This document shows positions 23,964-32,919 of a stretch of 41,082 bases of DNA, piece by piece. Each line of letters begins with the position of its first letter. Within the stretch, counting starts at the first letter, position 1. The notes under the pieces were generated by a model. The model searched no databases, was not told the origin of the DNA, and saw only the letters and a program-made list of their open reading frames with translations. Both the position numbers and the translations under genes were made by a program. This stretch comes from an uncultured Clostridia bacterium (GTDB taxonomy: Bacteria; Bacillota; Clostridia; Christensenellales; UBA1242), in NCBI GenBank assembly GCA_944381105.1, contig CALWJU010000015.1:1-41082 (forward strand). The letters are read 5' to 3'.

Positions 23964-25274
23964 CTAAAACATTTTTCTGAACTTTCCGCTTTTCATTTGC
24001 TTCATAAGTTCTTTCGATTGTTCAAACTGCTTGATAAGTTGATTTACCTGTTGAACGCTTGTTCCACTACCCTTTGCAATTCTCTGTCTTCTTGACGCCT
24101 TGATAATGTCAGGGTTGCGACGCTCTTGCACTGTCATTGACTGAATTATAGCCTTGTTGACTGTCATTTGATTTTCGTCGATGTCAAGATTTTTTATCTT
24201 ACCGCTTATGCCAGGTATCATAGATAAAATATCCTTGATGCTACCCATTTTCTTGACGCTTTCAATTTGAGACAGATAGTCCTCAAAGGTAAAGGAATTT
24301 TCTTTAAATTTCTTTTCGAGTTCCTTTGCTTGTTCTTCGCTTACCGCCTCTTGTGCCTTTTCTATTAGAGATAGCACGTCGCCCATACCTAGTATTCGGC
24401 TGGCTATTCGGTCAGGATAGAAAGGTTCAATATCTCCAATCTTCTCGCCAACCCCTGTAAACTTGATAGGCTTGCCTGTAATTGCCTTGATTGACAAAGC
24501 AGCACCACCTCTGGTATCTCCGTCAAGTTTGGTTAAAATTATACCGCTTATGTCAAGGTCATTATTGAAAGCCTGGGCAACAGTAACAGCATCTTGACCA
24601 GTCATAGCGTCAACAACAAGCAGTATTTCTGTTGGAGAGACCTCTTTCTTGATATTTTTAAGTTCGTCCATCAACTCTTCATTGATATGAAGTCTACCTG
24701 CTGTGTCTATTATGACGGTATCATAGCCCTGTTTTTTAGCATGCTCGACAGCCTGTTTTGCTGTTTTTATAGGATTTTGCGAGCCTTTTTCAAAGACATC
24801 AACGTTTGCTTGCTTGCCTACCACCTGCAACTGATTGATTGCCGCAGGTCTATAAATATCGCAAGCCACCAAGAGTGGTCTTTTACCTAATTTTTTGAGA
24901 TGAGCACCAAGTTTTGCACACATGGTGGTCTTTCCAGCACCTTGAAGTCCGCACATCATGATTATTGTTGGCGGAGAAGGCGAAACAGAAAGTTTTTGAT
25001 TGTTTGAGGACATAAGAGCAACAAGTTCATCTCTAACAATCTTGATAACTTGCTGAGCAGGTGTGAGACTTTTTAAAACCTCATCGCCAACAGCCTTTTC
25101 TGATACATTTTTTACAAAGTCCTTTGCCACCATATAGTTGACGTCGGCTTCAAGCAAGGCAATTCTAACCTCTCGCATTGCTTCCTTGATTTCAAGTTCG
25201 GTTAGTCTTCCCCTCTTTGTCAGTTTAGAAAAGATATGGTTAAACTTGTCAGATAACGATGAAAAAAGTGCCAT
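23964..25274 (-). CDS. ffh: Signal recognition particle GTPase Ffh
   Basis: Ffh delivers ribosomes making membrane proteins to FtsY. The 436-residue protein has the N domain (about 1-85), the G domain with GLQGAGKTTMCAKL, DIYRPAAINQL, DTAGRL and TKLDGDTRGGAALS, and the methionine-rich M domain (about 300-436) with RRQRIAKGSGTSVQQVNQL, which binds 4.5S RNA. The ATG at 25274 overlaps the ylxM stop by one base (TGATG), so ylxM and ffh are coupled; a TTG one codon earlier is not needed. Confidence 0.97.
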   Translation of the reverse strand: MALFSSLSDKFNHIFSKLTKRGRLTELEIKEAMREVRIALLEADVNYMVAKDFVKNVSEKAVGDEVLKSLTPAQQVIKIVRDELVALMSSNNQKLSVSPSPPTIIMMCGLQGAGKTTMCAKLGAHLKKLGKRPLLVACDIYRPAAINQLQVVGKQANVDVFEKGSQNPIKTAKQAVEHAKKQGYDTVIIDTAGRLHINEELMDELKNIKKEVSPTEILLVVDAMTGQDAVTVAQAFNNDLDISGIILTKLDGDTRGGAALSIKAITGKPIKFTGVGEKIGDIEPFYPDRIASRILGMGDVLSLIEKAQEAVSEEQAKELEKKFKENSFTFEDYLSQIESVKKMGSIKDILSMIPGISGKIKNLDIDENQMTVNKAIIQSMTVQERRNPDIIKASRRQRIAKGSGTSVQQVNQLIKQFEQSKELMKQMKSGKFRKMF

Positions 25275-25567
25275 CAATCCTCCTTTTTGCCTTTTAAGAG
25301 TTGACTTTTAAGTAAGAAAATCTCTTTCTCATAACTTTCACTCTTTTCCAGAAAGCCAAGTTCACTCTCATAGAGATTAAGTTTATCTTCGCCCTTTGTA
25401 ATGCTATCTTTGACCGCCTGCCTAGATATATTTAAATTCTGAGCAATTTCACTTAAAGTCAAATCGTCAAAGAGGTATGATTTTAAAACCTCCTTTTGAC
25501 CTTTGCTTAAAAGATTTCCATACAGGTCAAAGAGTTTAGACAATCTAAAATTTTCTTCAACTCTCAT
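25274..25567 (-). CDS. ylxM: YlxM-family DNA-binding protein, SRP-associated regulator
   Basis: A 97-residue sigma-region-4-like helix-turn-helix protein: LTLSEIAQNLNISRQAVKDSI is the HTH. YlxM proteins are always found next to ffh and modulate SRP function or expression. The C-terminal half is a charged helix. ATG 25567 follows AAGGAT. It heads the ylxM-ffh-rpsP-khpA-rimM-trmD cluster from a strong promoter, and a 6-bp inverted repeat (GTAAAG/CTTTAC) in the leader ends just before the ribosome binding site. Confidence 0.93.
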   Translation of the reverse strand: MRVEENFRLSKLFDLYGNLLSKGQKEVLKSYLFDDLTLSEIAQNLNISRQAVKDSITKGEDKLNLYESELGFLEKSESYEKEIFLLKSQLLKGKKED

Positions 25568-25604
25568 ATCATATCCTTGTAAAGCATTTTTACTTTACTT
25601 TGTA

Positions 25605-25633
25605 AGTATAGCACCTATTTTTCTATAAATCAA
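25605..25633 (-). promoter_or_regulatory. Promoter of the ylxM-ffh operon
   Basis: On the minus strand TTGATT (25628-25633), 17-nt spacer, TATACT (25605-25610). Confidence 0.85.
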
Positions 25634-25742
25634 GTGTTTTTTTAAAATTTTATTAATTTTAACCAAATTAAAGTTTAAAATAATAAAAAATATATTAAAA
25701 TAGATAAAAACAAATCCTAAATCAAAAAAATTTTCCTAAATC

Positions 25743-25776
25743 AAAAAAAATTCCTATGTTTAAAATAGGAATTTTT
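25743..25776 (-). terminator. Intrinsic terminator of the BspA-like gene
   Basis: AAAAATTCCTAT (25746-25757) pairs perfectly with ATAGGAATTTTT (25765-25776) around a 7-nt loop, with a U-run following on the minus strand. It lies 40 nt past the stop of the BspA-like gene. Confidence 0.92.
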
Positions 25777-25814
25777 GTTTTTAATATAAATTTTAAATCT
25801 AAGCCAATATTAAG

Positions 25815-28145
25815 TTATAATCCAAGGTCAATCGGCTCTCCACTTGCTATATCTATAATCTGCAAATCTCCACTTGAATAGGTGGTATTTTCAGGAGCAA
25901 TTACGATAAGGTTTAGGCTTGTACAACCTTGTAAGATTGTTGTTCCTATTTTATTTACCGTACTTGGCAAGGTTAGAGTTTTTAGTGATGTTAGCCCGCT
26001 AAACGCATTATTGTCAATTGCAGTTACCACATAACTCTCGCCCTCATAGACCACACTTTCTCCTATTGCTATTGTCTCGATATTTTCATCAGTAACGCCG
26101 AGAACGATAAGGTTATTGCCCTCAATGACTGCAAACAAGAGGTTATTTTGTTCAAAACTTCCCTCTCCAACAAAGATACGCTCGCTATAAGAGGTTAGAG
26201 TACTCCTATAATCATCCACACTTTGCTCTGGCACATATATACAGATTGTATCTGGATTAGGTAAGCCCATATATTCAATATTTACAACCTCTTCGCCATA
26301 GAAAATTACAGAACTCAAATTATTGTTTTGGTTAAATGCCGAACTTCTTATATTCTCAATATTCCCTTCAAAAACTAGGCTTGTTATATCATTTCCAAAG
26401 AAAGCATTTTGCTCAATCTCTTTTAGAGATGACGGAAATACAATCTCTCCTGTAAGAGAGGAATCTGAAAAACTATACTCTCCTATCCTTTCAAGATTTT
26501 CCCCTGAGAAATCCATTGTTGTAAGTCCGCTATTTGTGAAAGCATAGTCTTCAATATATCTTAATGAACTAGGAAAAGAGATTGTTTGAAGAGAGGAGCA
26601 TGAGTTAAAGGCATTGTCATAAATTGTATGAAGAGAAGAGTTATCCTCAAAACTTACCTGAGACAGAGCACTGCATCCTGAGAAACAATACTCGCCTATT
26701 GTCAAATACTGAGAAGGAATAAGCACACTTTCAAGTGCCTCACATCCTCTAAAAGTTTGCGCTGACAATCCTACAAGTTGAGTATTCTGAGTTAAGTCAA
26801 CACTTTCAAGAGAGGAATTTGCAAAAGCCCCCTCGCTTAAACTCACTACATTATCTGGAAGAGTAAGAGTTGTAAGTCCTGCTCCGTCAAAAGAAAATCT
26901 TCCTATTGATGATATTTTGGAAAAATCAAATTCAGCAAGGCTCTCGTTTCCTCGAAAGGCATATTGACCGATTTCAATGTTTGAGCCCTCTATTTCTACA
27001 CTATTTAGACTTGCACAACCGTCAAATGTATTATCTTCAATTTTTGTTATAGAAGATGGAATATTTATAGATTTAAGACTTGTACAACCTGCAAAGGCAC
27101 TCTGCCCAAGGCTTTCAAGAGTCGAGCCCTCAGCAAAAGTTACCTTTTCAAGCATTTGACAATTTGCAAAAGCATTTGCTCCTATTATTTTGACAGAGGC
27201 TGGCACTTCAAGGCTTGTAATATTGTTTCCATTATAGGCATTTGATGTTATCTCCACTATTCCCTCTGGCAATTGACCGTTTGTCGTGCCTGCAATCAAA
27301 GTACTTGTCTCGCTTTCGATAAGGGCACTTCCGTTATATGAATAATAAATATTATTTAGAGAAGAAACGTTGATACTTGCAAGATTTTCACCTACAATAT
27401 TTCCCTCGCCTACATCAATAATCTTTTCGGATATGGTTATCTCTGTGAGGTCTAATCCGCTTAGAGCGTTGTCGTCAATCTTGTACACTTGATAGGAGAC
27501 ATTTACAATAGACGGCAAAGTCAATGTGCTTTCTTGAAAACTATCAACTCCTGTTACAGTGGCAAGATGTGCCTCGTTAAAGAGGGTGTATGTTAGGCTT
27601 CCATCTGAGTATGACCTACTTGTTTGGTTGAAAAGTGCAATATAGTTTGCCTCATCATTAAGCGAAAGTGTTATGCTTGAATCTTCGGAAATAACTATAT
27701 TGCCAAAGATATCTCCTCTTGCCCAGCCCATAAAGGTTACTGAGGAATTAGGATAAGCATTTATTGTAACTGTATTGTCGCCCTCAGATACCACTGTGGT
27801 GATAGTACCCAGTCTATCATCATTCACGGTGATATTATCAAATTCTGACGACTCTTCACCCTTTGCAAAGACAAAAAAGTAAAGGCAAAGTCCTACTCCA
27901 ACAAGCAAGACTAGTGCAAGAAAGAAAATCATAAAAGCCTTGCCATTTAGTTTTCTCTCGTCTGTCCCCTCTTGATAATAGTCATTATAATCATTATTGT
28001 AATCACTATGGCCATGGTCTTTCTTTTTCTTGTCTTTTTTCTTACCCTTAGTCTCACCTCTAAATTTGGCTATCGCTTCATCTATCGCCTCTTTGTCATA
28101 AACATAATCTTCATCAGACATCTTAGAGTTTTTATCTTCTGCCAT
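25815..28145 (-). CDS. BspA-like leucine-rich-repeat surface protein, N-terminally anchored
   Basis: The 776-residue protein has a charged cytoplasmic N-terminus (1-68, with a Lys-rich KGKKKDKKKKDHGH stretch and a DY/NY-rich part), one membrane helix (about 70-94), a beta domain (about 100-190), then roughly 20 LRR_5/BspA repeats of about 22-24 residues, each resembling I-x-x-x-A-F-x-x-C-x-S-L-x-x-V-x-I-P. The topology is N-in, C-out, so the repeats face outside. BspA-type proteins mediate adhesion to host or other bacteria. There is no LPXTG motif. ATG 28145 follows GGAGGAG. Confidence 0.9.
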   Translation of the reverse strand: MAEDKNSKMSDEDYVYDKEAIDEAIAKFRGETKGKKKDKKKKDHGHSDYNNDYNDYYQEGTDERKLNGKAFMIFFLALVLLVGVGLCLYFFVFAKGEESSEFDNITVNDDRLGTITTVVSEGDNTVTINAYPNSSVTFMGWARGDIFGNIVISEDSSITLSLNDEANYIALFNQTSRSYSDGSLTYTLFNEAHLATVTGVDSFQESTLTLPSIVNVSYQVYKIDDNALSGLDLTEITISEKIIDVGEGNIVGENLASINVSSLNNIYYSYNGSALIESETSTLIAGTTNGQLPEGIVEITSNAYNGNNITSLEVPASVKIIGANAFANCQMLEKVTFAEGSTLESLGQSAFAGCTSLKSINIPSSITKIEDNTFDGCASLNSVEIEGSNIEIGQYAFRGNESLAEFDFSKISSIGRFSFDGAGLTTLTLPDNVVSLSEGAFANSSLESVDLTQNTQLVGLSAQTFRGCEALESVLIPSQYLTIGEYCFSGCSALSQVSFEDNSSLHTIYDNAFNSCSSLQTISFPSSLRYIEDYAFTNSGLTTMDFSGENLERIGEYSFSDSSLTGEIVFPSSLKEIEQNAFFGNDITSLVFEGNIENIRSSAFNQNNNLSSVIFYGEEVVNIEYMGLPNPDTICIYVPEQSVDDYRSTLTSYSERIFVGEGSFEQNNLLFAVIEGNNLIVLGVTDENIETIAIGESVVYEGESYVVTAIDNNAFSGLTSLKTLTLPSTVNKIGTTILQGCTSLNLIVIAPENTTYSSGDLQIIDIASGEPIDLGL

Positions 28146-28166
28146 TTCTCCTCCTAATTTAATTCA

Positions 28167-28195
28167 AGTATAGTATAATTTTTAAATAAAGTCAA
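28167..28195 (-). promoter_or_regulatory. Promoter of the BspA-like gene
   Basis: On the minus strand TTGACT (28190-28195), 17-nt spacer, TATACT (28167-28172). Confidence 0.85.
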
Positions 28196-28251
28196 TATGT
28201 AGAAAATATTTTACTAATATATATATAATGCCCTATATCTACAATTTTTAT

Positions 28252-29379
28252 TTATCCAAGTAGACTCACTATCACATAGTTACTAACTCCATAATATTTC
28301 GGATTGAGAAAAATTCTGTCATTTTCATTAAAAATTATCTTTTTTTCTAAAAAATTAGTGTAATTTTCATTATTTTCTATAAAATAACCTAATTTTTCTA
28401 AATATTTAAGGTCAACTCCGAGATTACAACGTAGTCCTAGCATCAGTCTTTCCTCGATAAGTTGCCTTTTGTCAAGGACTTCTTTTAGTGCTAGTTTATG
28501 GCTATAATAGTCTTTAAAATTATTCGCATTTGCTAGGCGGACGCCATTTACATAGGAATGTGCCGAAAGTCCAAATCCTATATAATTATCTCCTCGCCAA
28601 TATTTTAAATTATGTTTGCTTTCATAGCCCTTAATTGCAAAATTTGAGATTTCATACTGTAAAAATCCTCTTTTTTGTAAAAATGAAGCACCTTTTTGAT
28701 ATATTTCAGCGCTCTGGTCGTCGTCTGGTAAGATAAAAGGACTTTTTCTTGCCATGTCTGCAAGAGGCGTCTTGTCCTCAACCTGCAACATATATGCCGA
28801 AATATGTTTTACTCCTATATCAACAACTTTTTTTAGGTCAAAAATAAATTCTTCTGGCTCTTGACGAGGCAAGCCAATCAAAAAATCACAACTTATATTA
28901 TCAAAATGTTTGTGCGATATCTCAATAGCATTGAGAGCCTGCTCGGCACTATGCAATCTACCTATAAAGGACAACTGACTATCTTGAAGAGACTGCACTC
29001 CTATTGACAATCTGTTTATACCAAGTGCTCTATACCCTTTAATTTTATCTTCATCTAGCGAATTTGGATTACACTCAATTGTAATTTCATTATCTTTTTG
29101 CAAGTCAAATTTTTCTTTTATAGCATCTAAAATTTTTTCAATATTACCACTATCAAACAAACTAGGCGTACCGCCACCTATATAAATGGTGTCAATTTTA
29201 TGTAAATCGTCCTTTTCAAAAATCTCATTCTTGGGTAATTTGCCCTCATCAAAGTCCTTTATTTCTCTAATTAAAGCCTTAAAATATCTATCTTTTTCTT
29301 CTAAATTTGTAAAGGAAGAAAAGGCACAGTAGTTGCATTTTCGCTCGCAAAAAGGTATATGCACATAAATACCATTCAT
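28252..29379 (-). CDS. hemW: Radical SAM heme chaperone HemW
   Basis: The 375-residue protein has the HemN/HemW-like radical-SAM signature YVHIPFCERKCNYCAF with C11, C15 and C18 (C-x3-C-x2-C), then IDTIYIGGGTPSLF, ITIECNPNSL, GINRLSIGVQSLQD, DFLIGLPRQ and the HSYVNGVR segment near the C-terminal domain. HemW-type proteins bind heme and pass it to acceptors; the older label coproporphyrinogen oxidase does not apply to this subgroup. It follows lepA on the same strand, a conserved pairing in Firmicutes, after a 232-nt AT-rich gap. Confidence 0.92.
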   Translation of the reverse strand: MNGIYVHIPFCERKCNYCAFSSFTNLEEKDRYFKALIREIKDFDEGKLPKNEIFEKDDLHKIDTIYIGGGTPSLFDSGNIEKILDAIKEKFDLQKDNEITIECNPNSLDEDKIKGYRALGINRLSIGVQSLQDSQLSFIGRLHSAEQALNAIEISHKHFDNISCDFLIGLPRQEPEEFIFDLKKVVDIGVKHISAYMLQVEDKTPLADMARKSPFILPDDDQSAEIYQKGASFLQKRGFLQYEISNFAIKGYESKHNLKYWRGDNYIGFGLSAHSYVNGVRLANANNFKDYYSHKLALKEVLDKRQLIEERLMLGLRCNLGVDLKYLEKLGYFIENNENYTNFLEKKIIFNENDRIFLNPKYYGVSNYVIVSLLG

Positions 29380-29527
29380 ATTTTCTCCTATTGTAATTAT
29401 TTTTAATATTTTTTGTGTTATTTTATTTTAGTTTTTACCCTATTATTTAATTGTTTTTAGTATTATTTATTTTTTCAACTTTTCATAGTAAAGTTATCTT
29501 TTATGAAAATAAACAATTTTTAGTGGA

Positions 29528-29599
29528 TTTTTTATATTTTTTTTGACTTTTTCGTTTTTTTTGATATTTCTTTGTTTTTTAATGATTTTTATTGTTTTT
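29528..29599. repeat. Phased T-tracts (predicted curved DNA) 3' of lepA
   Basis: T-runs centred near 29530, 29540, 29550, 29558, 29568, 29578, 29588 and 29597 repeat about every 9.5-10 nt directly after the lepA stop. The A-rich strand is the lepA sense strand. Confidence 0.72.
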
Positions 29600-29611
29600 A
29601 ATTCAATATTT

Positions 29612-31420
29612 TTACTTGTCCTCATCGTCAAGTTTAAGAATTGACATAAATGCCTCTGATGGTATTTCGACAGAACCTATCTTTCGCATACGTTTTTTGC
29701 CTTCCTTTTGTTTTTCAAGGAGTTTTCGTTTTCTTGTTATATCTCCGCCATAGCACTTAGCAAGCACGTCTTTCCTCATAGCAGAAACAGTCTCTCTCGC
29801 AATAATTTTACTACCAATAGCCGCCTGCAAAGGCACTTCAAAAAGTTGTCTGGGTATAATTTTTTTGAGTTTTTCAGTCAATGCTCGCCCTCTTTGGTAT
29901 GCCTTATCTTTATGGACTATCAATGAAAGTGCATCACACCTCTCGCCATTTAGCAAAATATCAACTTTGACAAGGTCGCTCTTCTGATAGCCTGCAAGTT
30001 CATAGTCAAGGCTGGCATATCCCTTAGTCCTACTCTTTAAACTGTCAAAAAAGTCATAAATAATTTCGCCAAGTGGTAAGGTATAATTGACCTTTACCCT
30101 ATTCTCATCAAGGTAGGTTAAATCCTTGTAAACTCCTCGTTTATCTTGACAAAGTTCCATAATAGCACCTACAAATTGAGGTGGAGTGAATATTTCTGCT
30201 TTGACAACTGGCTCTTCAATATAATCTATCTCGGTTGGCGATGGCAAAGATGAGGGATTTGAAAGTTCTATCATCTGCCCATCTGTCTTATGAACATGAT
30301 AATATACGCTTGGTGCAGTGGTTATAATATCAAGGTTAAATTCTCTCTCTAACCTTTCAGTGATTATTTCAAGATGCAACAGTCCTAAAAAGCCACACCT
30401 AAAACCATAGCCTAGTGCCTGAGATACCTCTGGCTGAAATTCAAGGGAGGCATCATTTAATTTCAATTTTTCAAGAGCGTCTTTAAGTTCACCATATTTT
30501 GCTCCATCAACTGTAAATATACCACAAAAGACCACAGGCTGAACCTTCTTATAGCCAGGTAGTGCCTCATTTATAGGGTCAGAAAAACTTGTGATAGTAT
30601 CTCCCACCTCGATATCACTTAAATTCTTTATAGAACCAGCAAGATAGCCTACATCTCCTGCCAAAAGTTGCTCGCATGGTTTTGCAAACGGAACAAAGAC
30701 GCCCACCTCTGTAACATCAAACACCTTGCCTGTATGCATCATCTTTATCTTGTCGCCTACCTTGACATTGCCGTCAAAGACACGTATGAGGCATATTGCA
30801 CCTTTAAAGTTGTCATAATAACTATCAAAAATTAAACATTTAAGTCTACCATTCTCGTCTCCCTTGGGAGAAGGAAATTCTTTAACAATCATTTCAAGGA
30901 CTTGTTCTATATTTAAGCCGTCTTTTGCAGAAATGCAAGGAGCGTGCATAGCAGGAATGCCTACTACATCCTCAATTTCTTTTTTGACCTCTTCTGGTCT
31001 TGCAGATGGCAGGTCTATCTTATTGATAACAGGAAGCACTTCAAGATTATTGTCTATTGCTAGATAGGCGTTTGCCAGCGTCTGAGCCTCAACACCTTGC
31101 GATGCGTCAACTATAAGAATAGCCCCCTCACAAGCAGCCAGCGACCTGGAAACCTCATAGGTAAAATCGACGTGTCCAGGGGTGTCAATTAGGTTGAGTT
31201 CATATCTCTCTCCCTCAAAATCATACAACATCCTAGTAGGAGTAAGTTTGATTGTTATCCCCTTTTCTCTTTCAAGGTCCATGCTATCAAGCAGTTGGTC
31301 TTGCATATCACGCTTGGCAAGAGTACCTGTTTTCTCTATAAGTCTATCAGCAAGAGTTGACTTTCCGTGATCAATATGAGCAACTATACAAAAATTTCTT
31401 ATCTTCTTAATTCTTTCCAT
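29612..31420 (-). CDS. lepA: Elongation factor 4 (LepA), ribosomal back-translocase GTPase
   Basis: LepA is a ribosome-bound GTPase. The 602-residue protein is standard: G1 AHIDHGKST (about 14-22), G2/G3 with EREKGITIK and DTPGHVDF, G4 NKIDLP, domains II, III and V, and the LepA-specific C-terminal domain with [24 protein letters not shown]. The ATG at 31420 has no Shine-Dalgarno sequence and lies exactly 6 nt after a TATAAT box, so translation should start on a leaderless mRNA. Confidence 0.97.
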   Translation of the reverse strand: MERIKKIRNFCIVAHIDHGKSTLADRLIEKTGTLAKRDMQDQLLDSMDLEREKGITIKLTPTRMLYDFEGERYELNLIDTPGHVDFTYEVSRSLAACEGAILIVDASQGVEAQTLANAYLAIDNNLEVLPVINKIDLPSARPEEVKKEIEDVVGIPAMHAPCISAKDGLNIEQVLEMIVKEFPSPKGDENGRLKCLIFDSYYDNFKGAICLIRVFDGNVKVGDKIKMMHTGKVFDVTEVGVFVPFAKPCEQLLAGDVGYLAGSIKNLSDIEVGDTITSFSDPINEALPGYKKVQPVVFCGIFTVDGAKYGELKDALEKLKLNDASLEFQPEVSQALGYGFRCGFLGLLHLEIITERLEREFNLDIITTAPSVYYHVHKTDGQMIELSNPSSLPSPTEIDYIEEPVVKAEIFTPPQFVGAIMELCQDKRGVYKDLTYLDENRVKVNYTLPLGEIIYDFFDSLKSRTKGYASLDYELAGYQKSDLVKVDILLNGERCDALSLIVHKDKAYQRGRALTEKLKKIIPRQLFEVPLQAAIGSKIIARETVSAMRKDVLAKCYGGDITRKRKLLEKQKEGKKRMRKIGSVEIPSEAFMSILKLDDEDK

Positions 31421-31455
31421 TTTAAAATTATAATAAAAAATAAAAAAGAAATCAA
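31418..31455 (-). promoter_or_regulatory. lepA promoter predicting a leaderless mRNA
   Basis: On the minus strand TTGATT (31450-31455), 17-nt spacer, TATAAT (31427-31432), TTTAAA (6 nt), then ATG. The transcription start should coincide with the start codon. Confidence 0.82.
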
Positions 31456-31554
31456 TATATTGTCCTAATTTATTAAAAAATGATTATATTTTTATTTCTT
31501 TTTAATAATTTTTAGTCTTTTAATAAAATTTACTTCTATTAAACTTTAATTTAT

Positions 31555-31583
31555 TTGCATTTTGGAAATTGTTATGTTATAAT
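31555..31583 (+). promoter_or_regulatory. Promoter of the GDPD-family gene
   Basis: TTGCAT (31555-31560), 17-nt spacer ending TGT (extended -10), TATAAT (31578-31583). The leader to ATG 31690 is about 100 nt. Confidence 0.82.
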
Positions 31584-31689
31584 ATTAAAAATAAATATGC
31601 TTGCCAAAATTTGTTGAATTTTGTCGTAAATTGTCTTTATCTTGCATATTTTAATAAAAATGTCAAATTATATTGTTAAGGTGGTAAAT

Positions 31690-32418
31690 ATGGATATTTT
31701 TGATTCTTGGCTTGTTCAAACTCCTATCGCTCATCGTGGCTTGCATGACAAACAACACCCAGAAAATTCTCTTTCTGCCTTTCAAAGAGCAATTGATGAG
31801 GGCTATCCCATTGAACTTGATGTTCAGTTGATTGCTGACGGTACAGTTGTCGTATTTCATGATGATTGTCTTTCAAGAGTAACCGACAATGATGGTTATA
31901 TAAAATTCTTAAACAAGTCTGACCTTGATATGCTCTATTTGAAAGACAGCAAGGAAAAAATACCTACTTTTGAAGAGGTATTACAATTGGTTGATGGCAA
32001 AGTCCCTCTTCTTATAGAAATTAAAAATCAAAGCAAAGTTGGCGACCTTGAAAGAAAAGTAATTGAAATGCTAAGAAATTATAAGGGAGACTATGCTGTG
32101 CAGTCTTTTAACCCTTATGTACTTGAATATTTTTATAAACACGCACCAGAAATTTGGAGAGGTCAACTTGCTGGTTTCTTTAAAGGCGAAAAACTTGCCT
32201 TCTTTAAAAAATTTGCACTCAAAAGGATGTTGCTAAATAGCAAGATTTCAAAGCCGAACTTTATAAACTATGAGGCAAAACGTGTCCCTAACAGATTTTT
32301 AAGAAAATACAAAAAATTGCCACTGCTTGTTTGGACGGTTACAAGTCAAAGCGAATATTTAAAAGTAGTTAAACATTGCGACAATGTAGTGTTTGAAGGG
32401 TTTGAACCAAAGATATAA
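31690..32418 (+). CDS. Glycerophosphodiester phosphodiesterase family protein
   Basis: A 242-residue TIM-barrel enzyme with the GDPD motifs H15-R16-G (AHRGLHD), P25-E26-N27-S, E42-x-D44 (IELDVQL), H57-D58 (VFHDD) and IEIKNQ, and a C-terminal LLVWTVTSQSE strand. Members hydrolyse glycerophosphodiesters to glycerol-3-phosphate and an alcohol. There is no signal peptide, so it is cytosolic. ATG 31690 follows AAGGTGG; the 16 upstream codons of the frame have no ribosome binding site. It stands alone with its own promoter, divergent from lepA. Confidence 0.93.
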   Translation: MDIFDSWLVQTPIAHRGLHDKQHPENSLSAFQRAIDEGYPIELDVQLIADGTVVVFHDDCLSRVTDNDGYIKFLNKSDLDMLYLKDSKEKIPTFEEVLQLVDGKVPLLIEIKNQSKVGDLERKVIEMLRNYKGDYAVQSFNPYVLEYFYKHAPEIWRGQLAGFFKGEKLAFFKKFALKRMLLNSKISKPNFINYEAKRVPNRFLRKYKKLPLLVWTVTSQSEYLKVVKHCDNVVFEGFEPKI

Positions 32419-32419
32419 A

Positions 32420-32451
32420 TTGGTGGGGCAACACATATTGGTGGGGCAACA
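32420..32451 (+). repeat. Direct repeat TTGGTGGGGCAACA
   Basis: Two perfect 14-bp copies (32420-32433 and 32438-32451) with an 18-nt period, immediately after the GDPD stop. The second copy forms part of the 5' arm of the following multi-arm structure. Confidence 0.85.
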
Positions 32452-32568
32452 AAACATTTTAAAATAAAATTGTAAGGTTTATGCTTACAATTTTATTTTA
32501 ACTCCTTACGGAGAACACGGGCACGGCTCACTATATGAGCCTAACCGTTAATGTTTTGTTTCCCCTCC
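32440..32568. repeat. Second multi-arm (cloverleaf-like) inverted repeat
   Basis: An outer stem pairs AACAAAACATT (32448-32458) with AATGTTTTGTT (32550-32560), extended after one mismatch by GGGG (32443-32446) with CCCC (32562-32565) and GG with CC. Inside are an 18-bp perfect hairpin (32459-32476 with 32484-32501), CTCC/GGAG (32502-32505 with 32510-32513) and GGCTCA/TGAGCC (32525-32530 with 32536-32541). It lies between the convergent GDPD and rsmD genes; no coding region is supported in 32419-32919. Confidence 0.82.
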
Positions 32569-32588
32569 CAAGCCCCCTTCACCACCTA

Positions 32589-32634
32589 GAAAATTCCTCT
32601 GGAATTTTCGTCGTAATTTGGAGCCTTAAAGGCT
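32589..32634. repeat. Two further hairpins in the GDPD-rsmD gap
   Basis: GAAAATTCC (32589-32597) pairs with GGAATTTTC (32601-32609), and AGCCT (32622-32626) with AGGCT (32630-32634). Confidence 0.65.
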
Positions 32635-32762
32635 ATATTTTTATGTGAATATTCTTTACACTACTTAATCGCCGAACATTTTGTTTATTAACCTAAGTTT
32701 AAGAGAAATATTATTTGCTTTTTATATCTCACTTTATTGGATAATGATCCAAACTAAGTTTG

Positions 32763-32910
32763 GTCGTCAAACATTTGGTTTGAGAGCGGAAATAATGTTT
32801 GTATTTACAGTAACCTTGGTCGGACAGTCGTCAAACATTTGGTTTGAGAGCGGAGATAATGTTTGTGTTAAAGATATATTAAATCGGACAGTCGTCAAAC
32901 ATTTGGTTTG
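32763..32910. repeat. Three direct repeats with a 64-bp period at the rsmD 3' end
   Basis: GTCGTCAAACATTTGGTTTG occurs at 32763, 32827 and 32891, exactly 64 nt apart. The first two are followed by GAGAGCGGARATAATGTTTGT, making an internal CAAACAT/ATGTTTG inverted pair. A diverged copy may start at 32668. The last unit ends 9 nt before the rsmD stop codon. Confidence 0.88.
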
Positions 32911-32919
32911 CGCCAAGCG

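Noticed and set aside
32763..32910. CRISPR array
   Set aside because: Only three 20-bp repeats, intervals that share sequence with each other, and no cas genes in the window.
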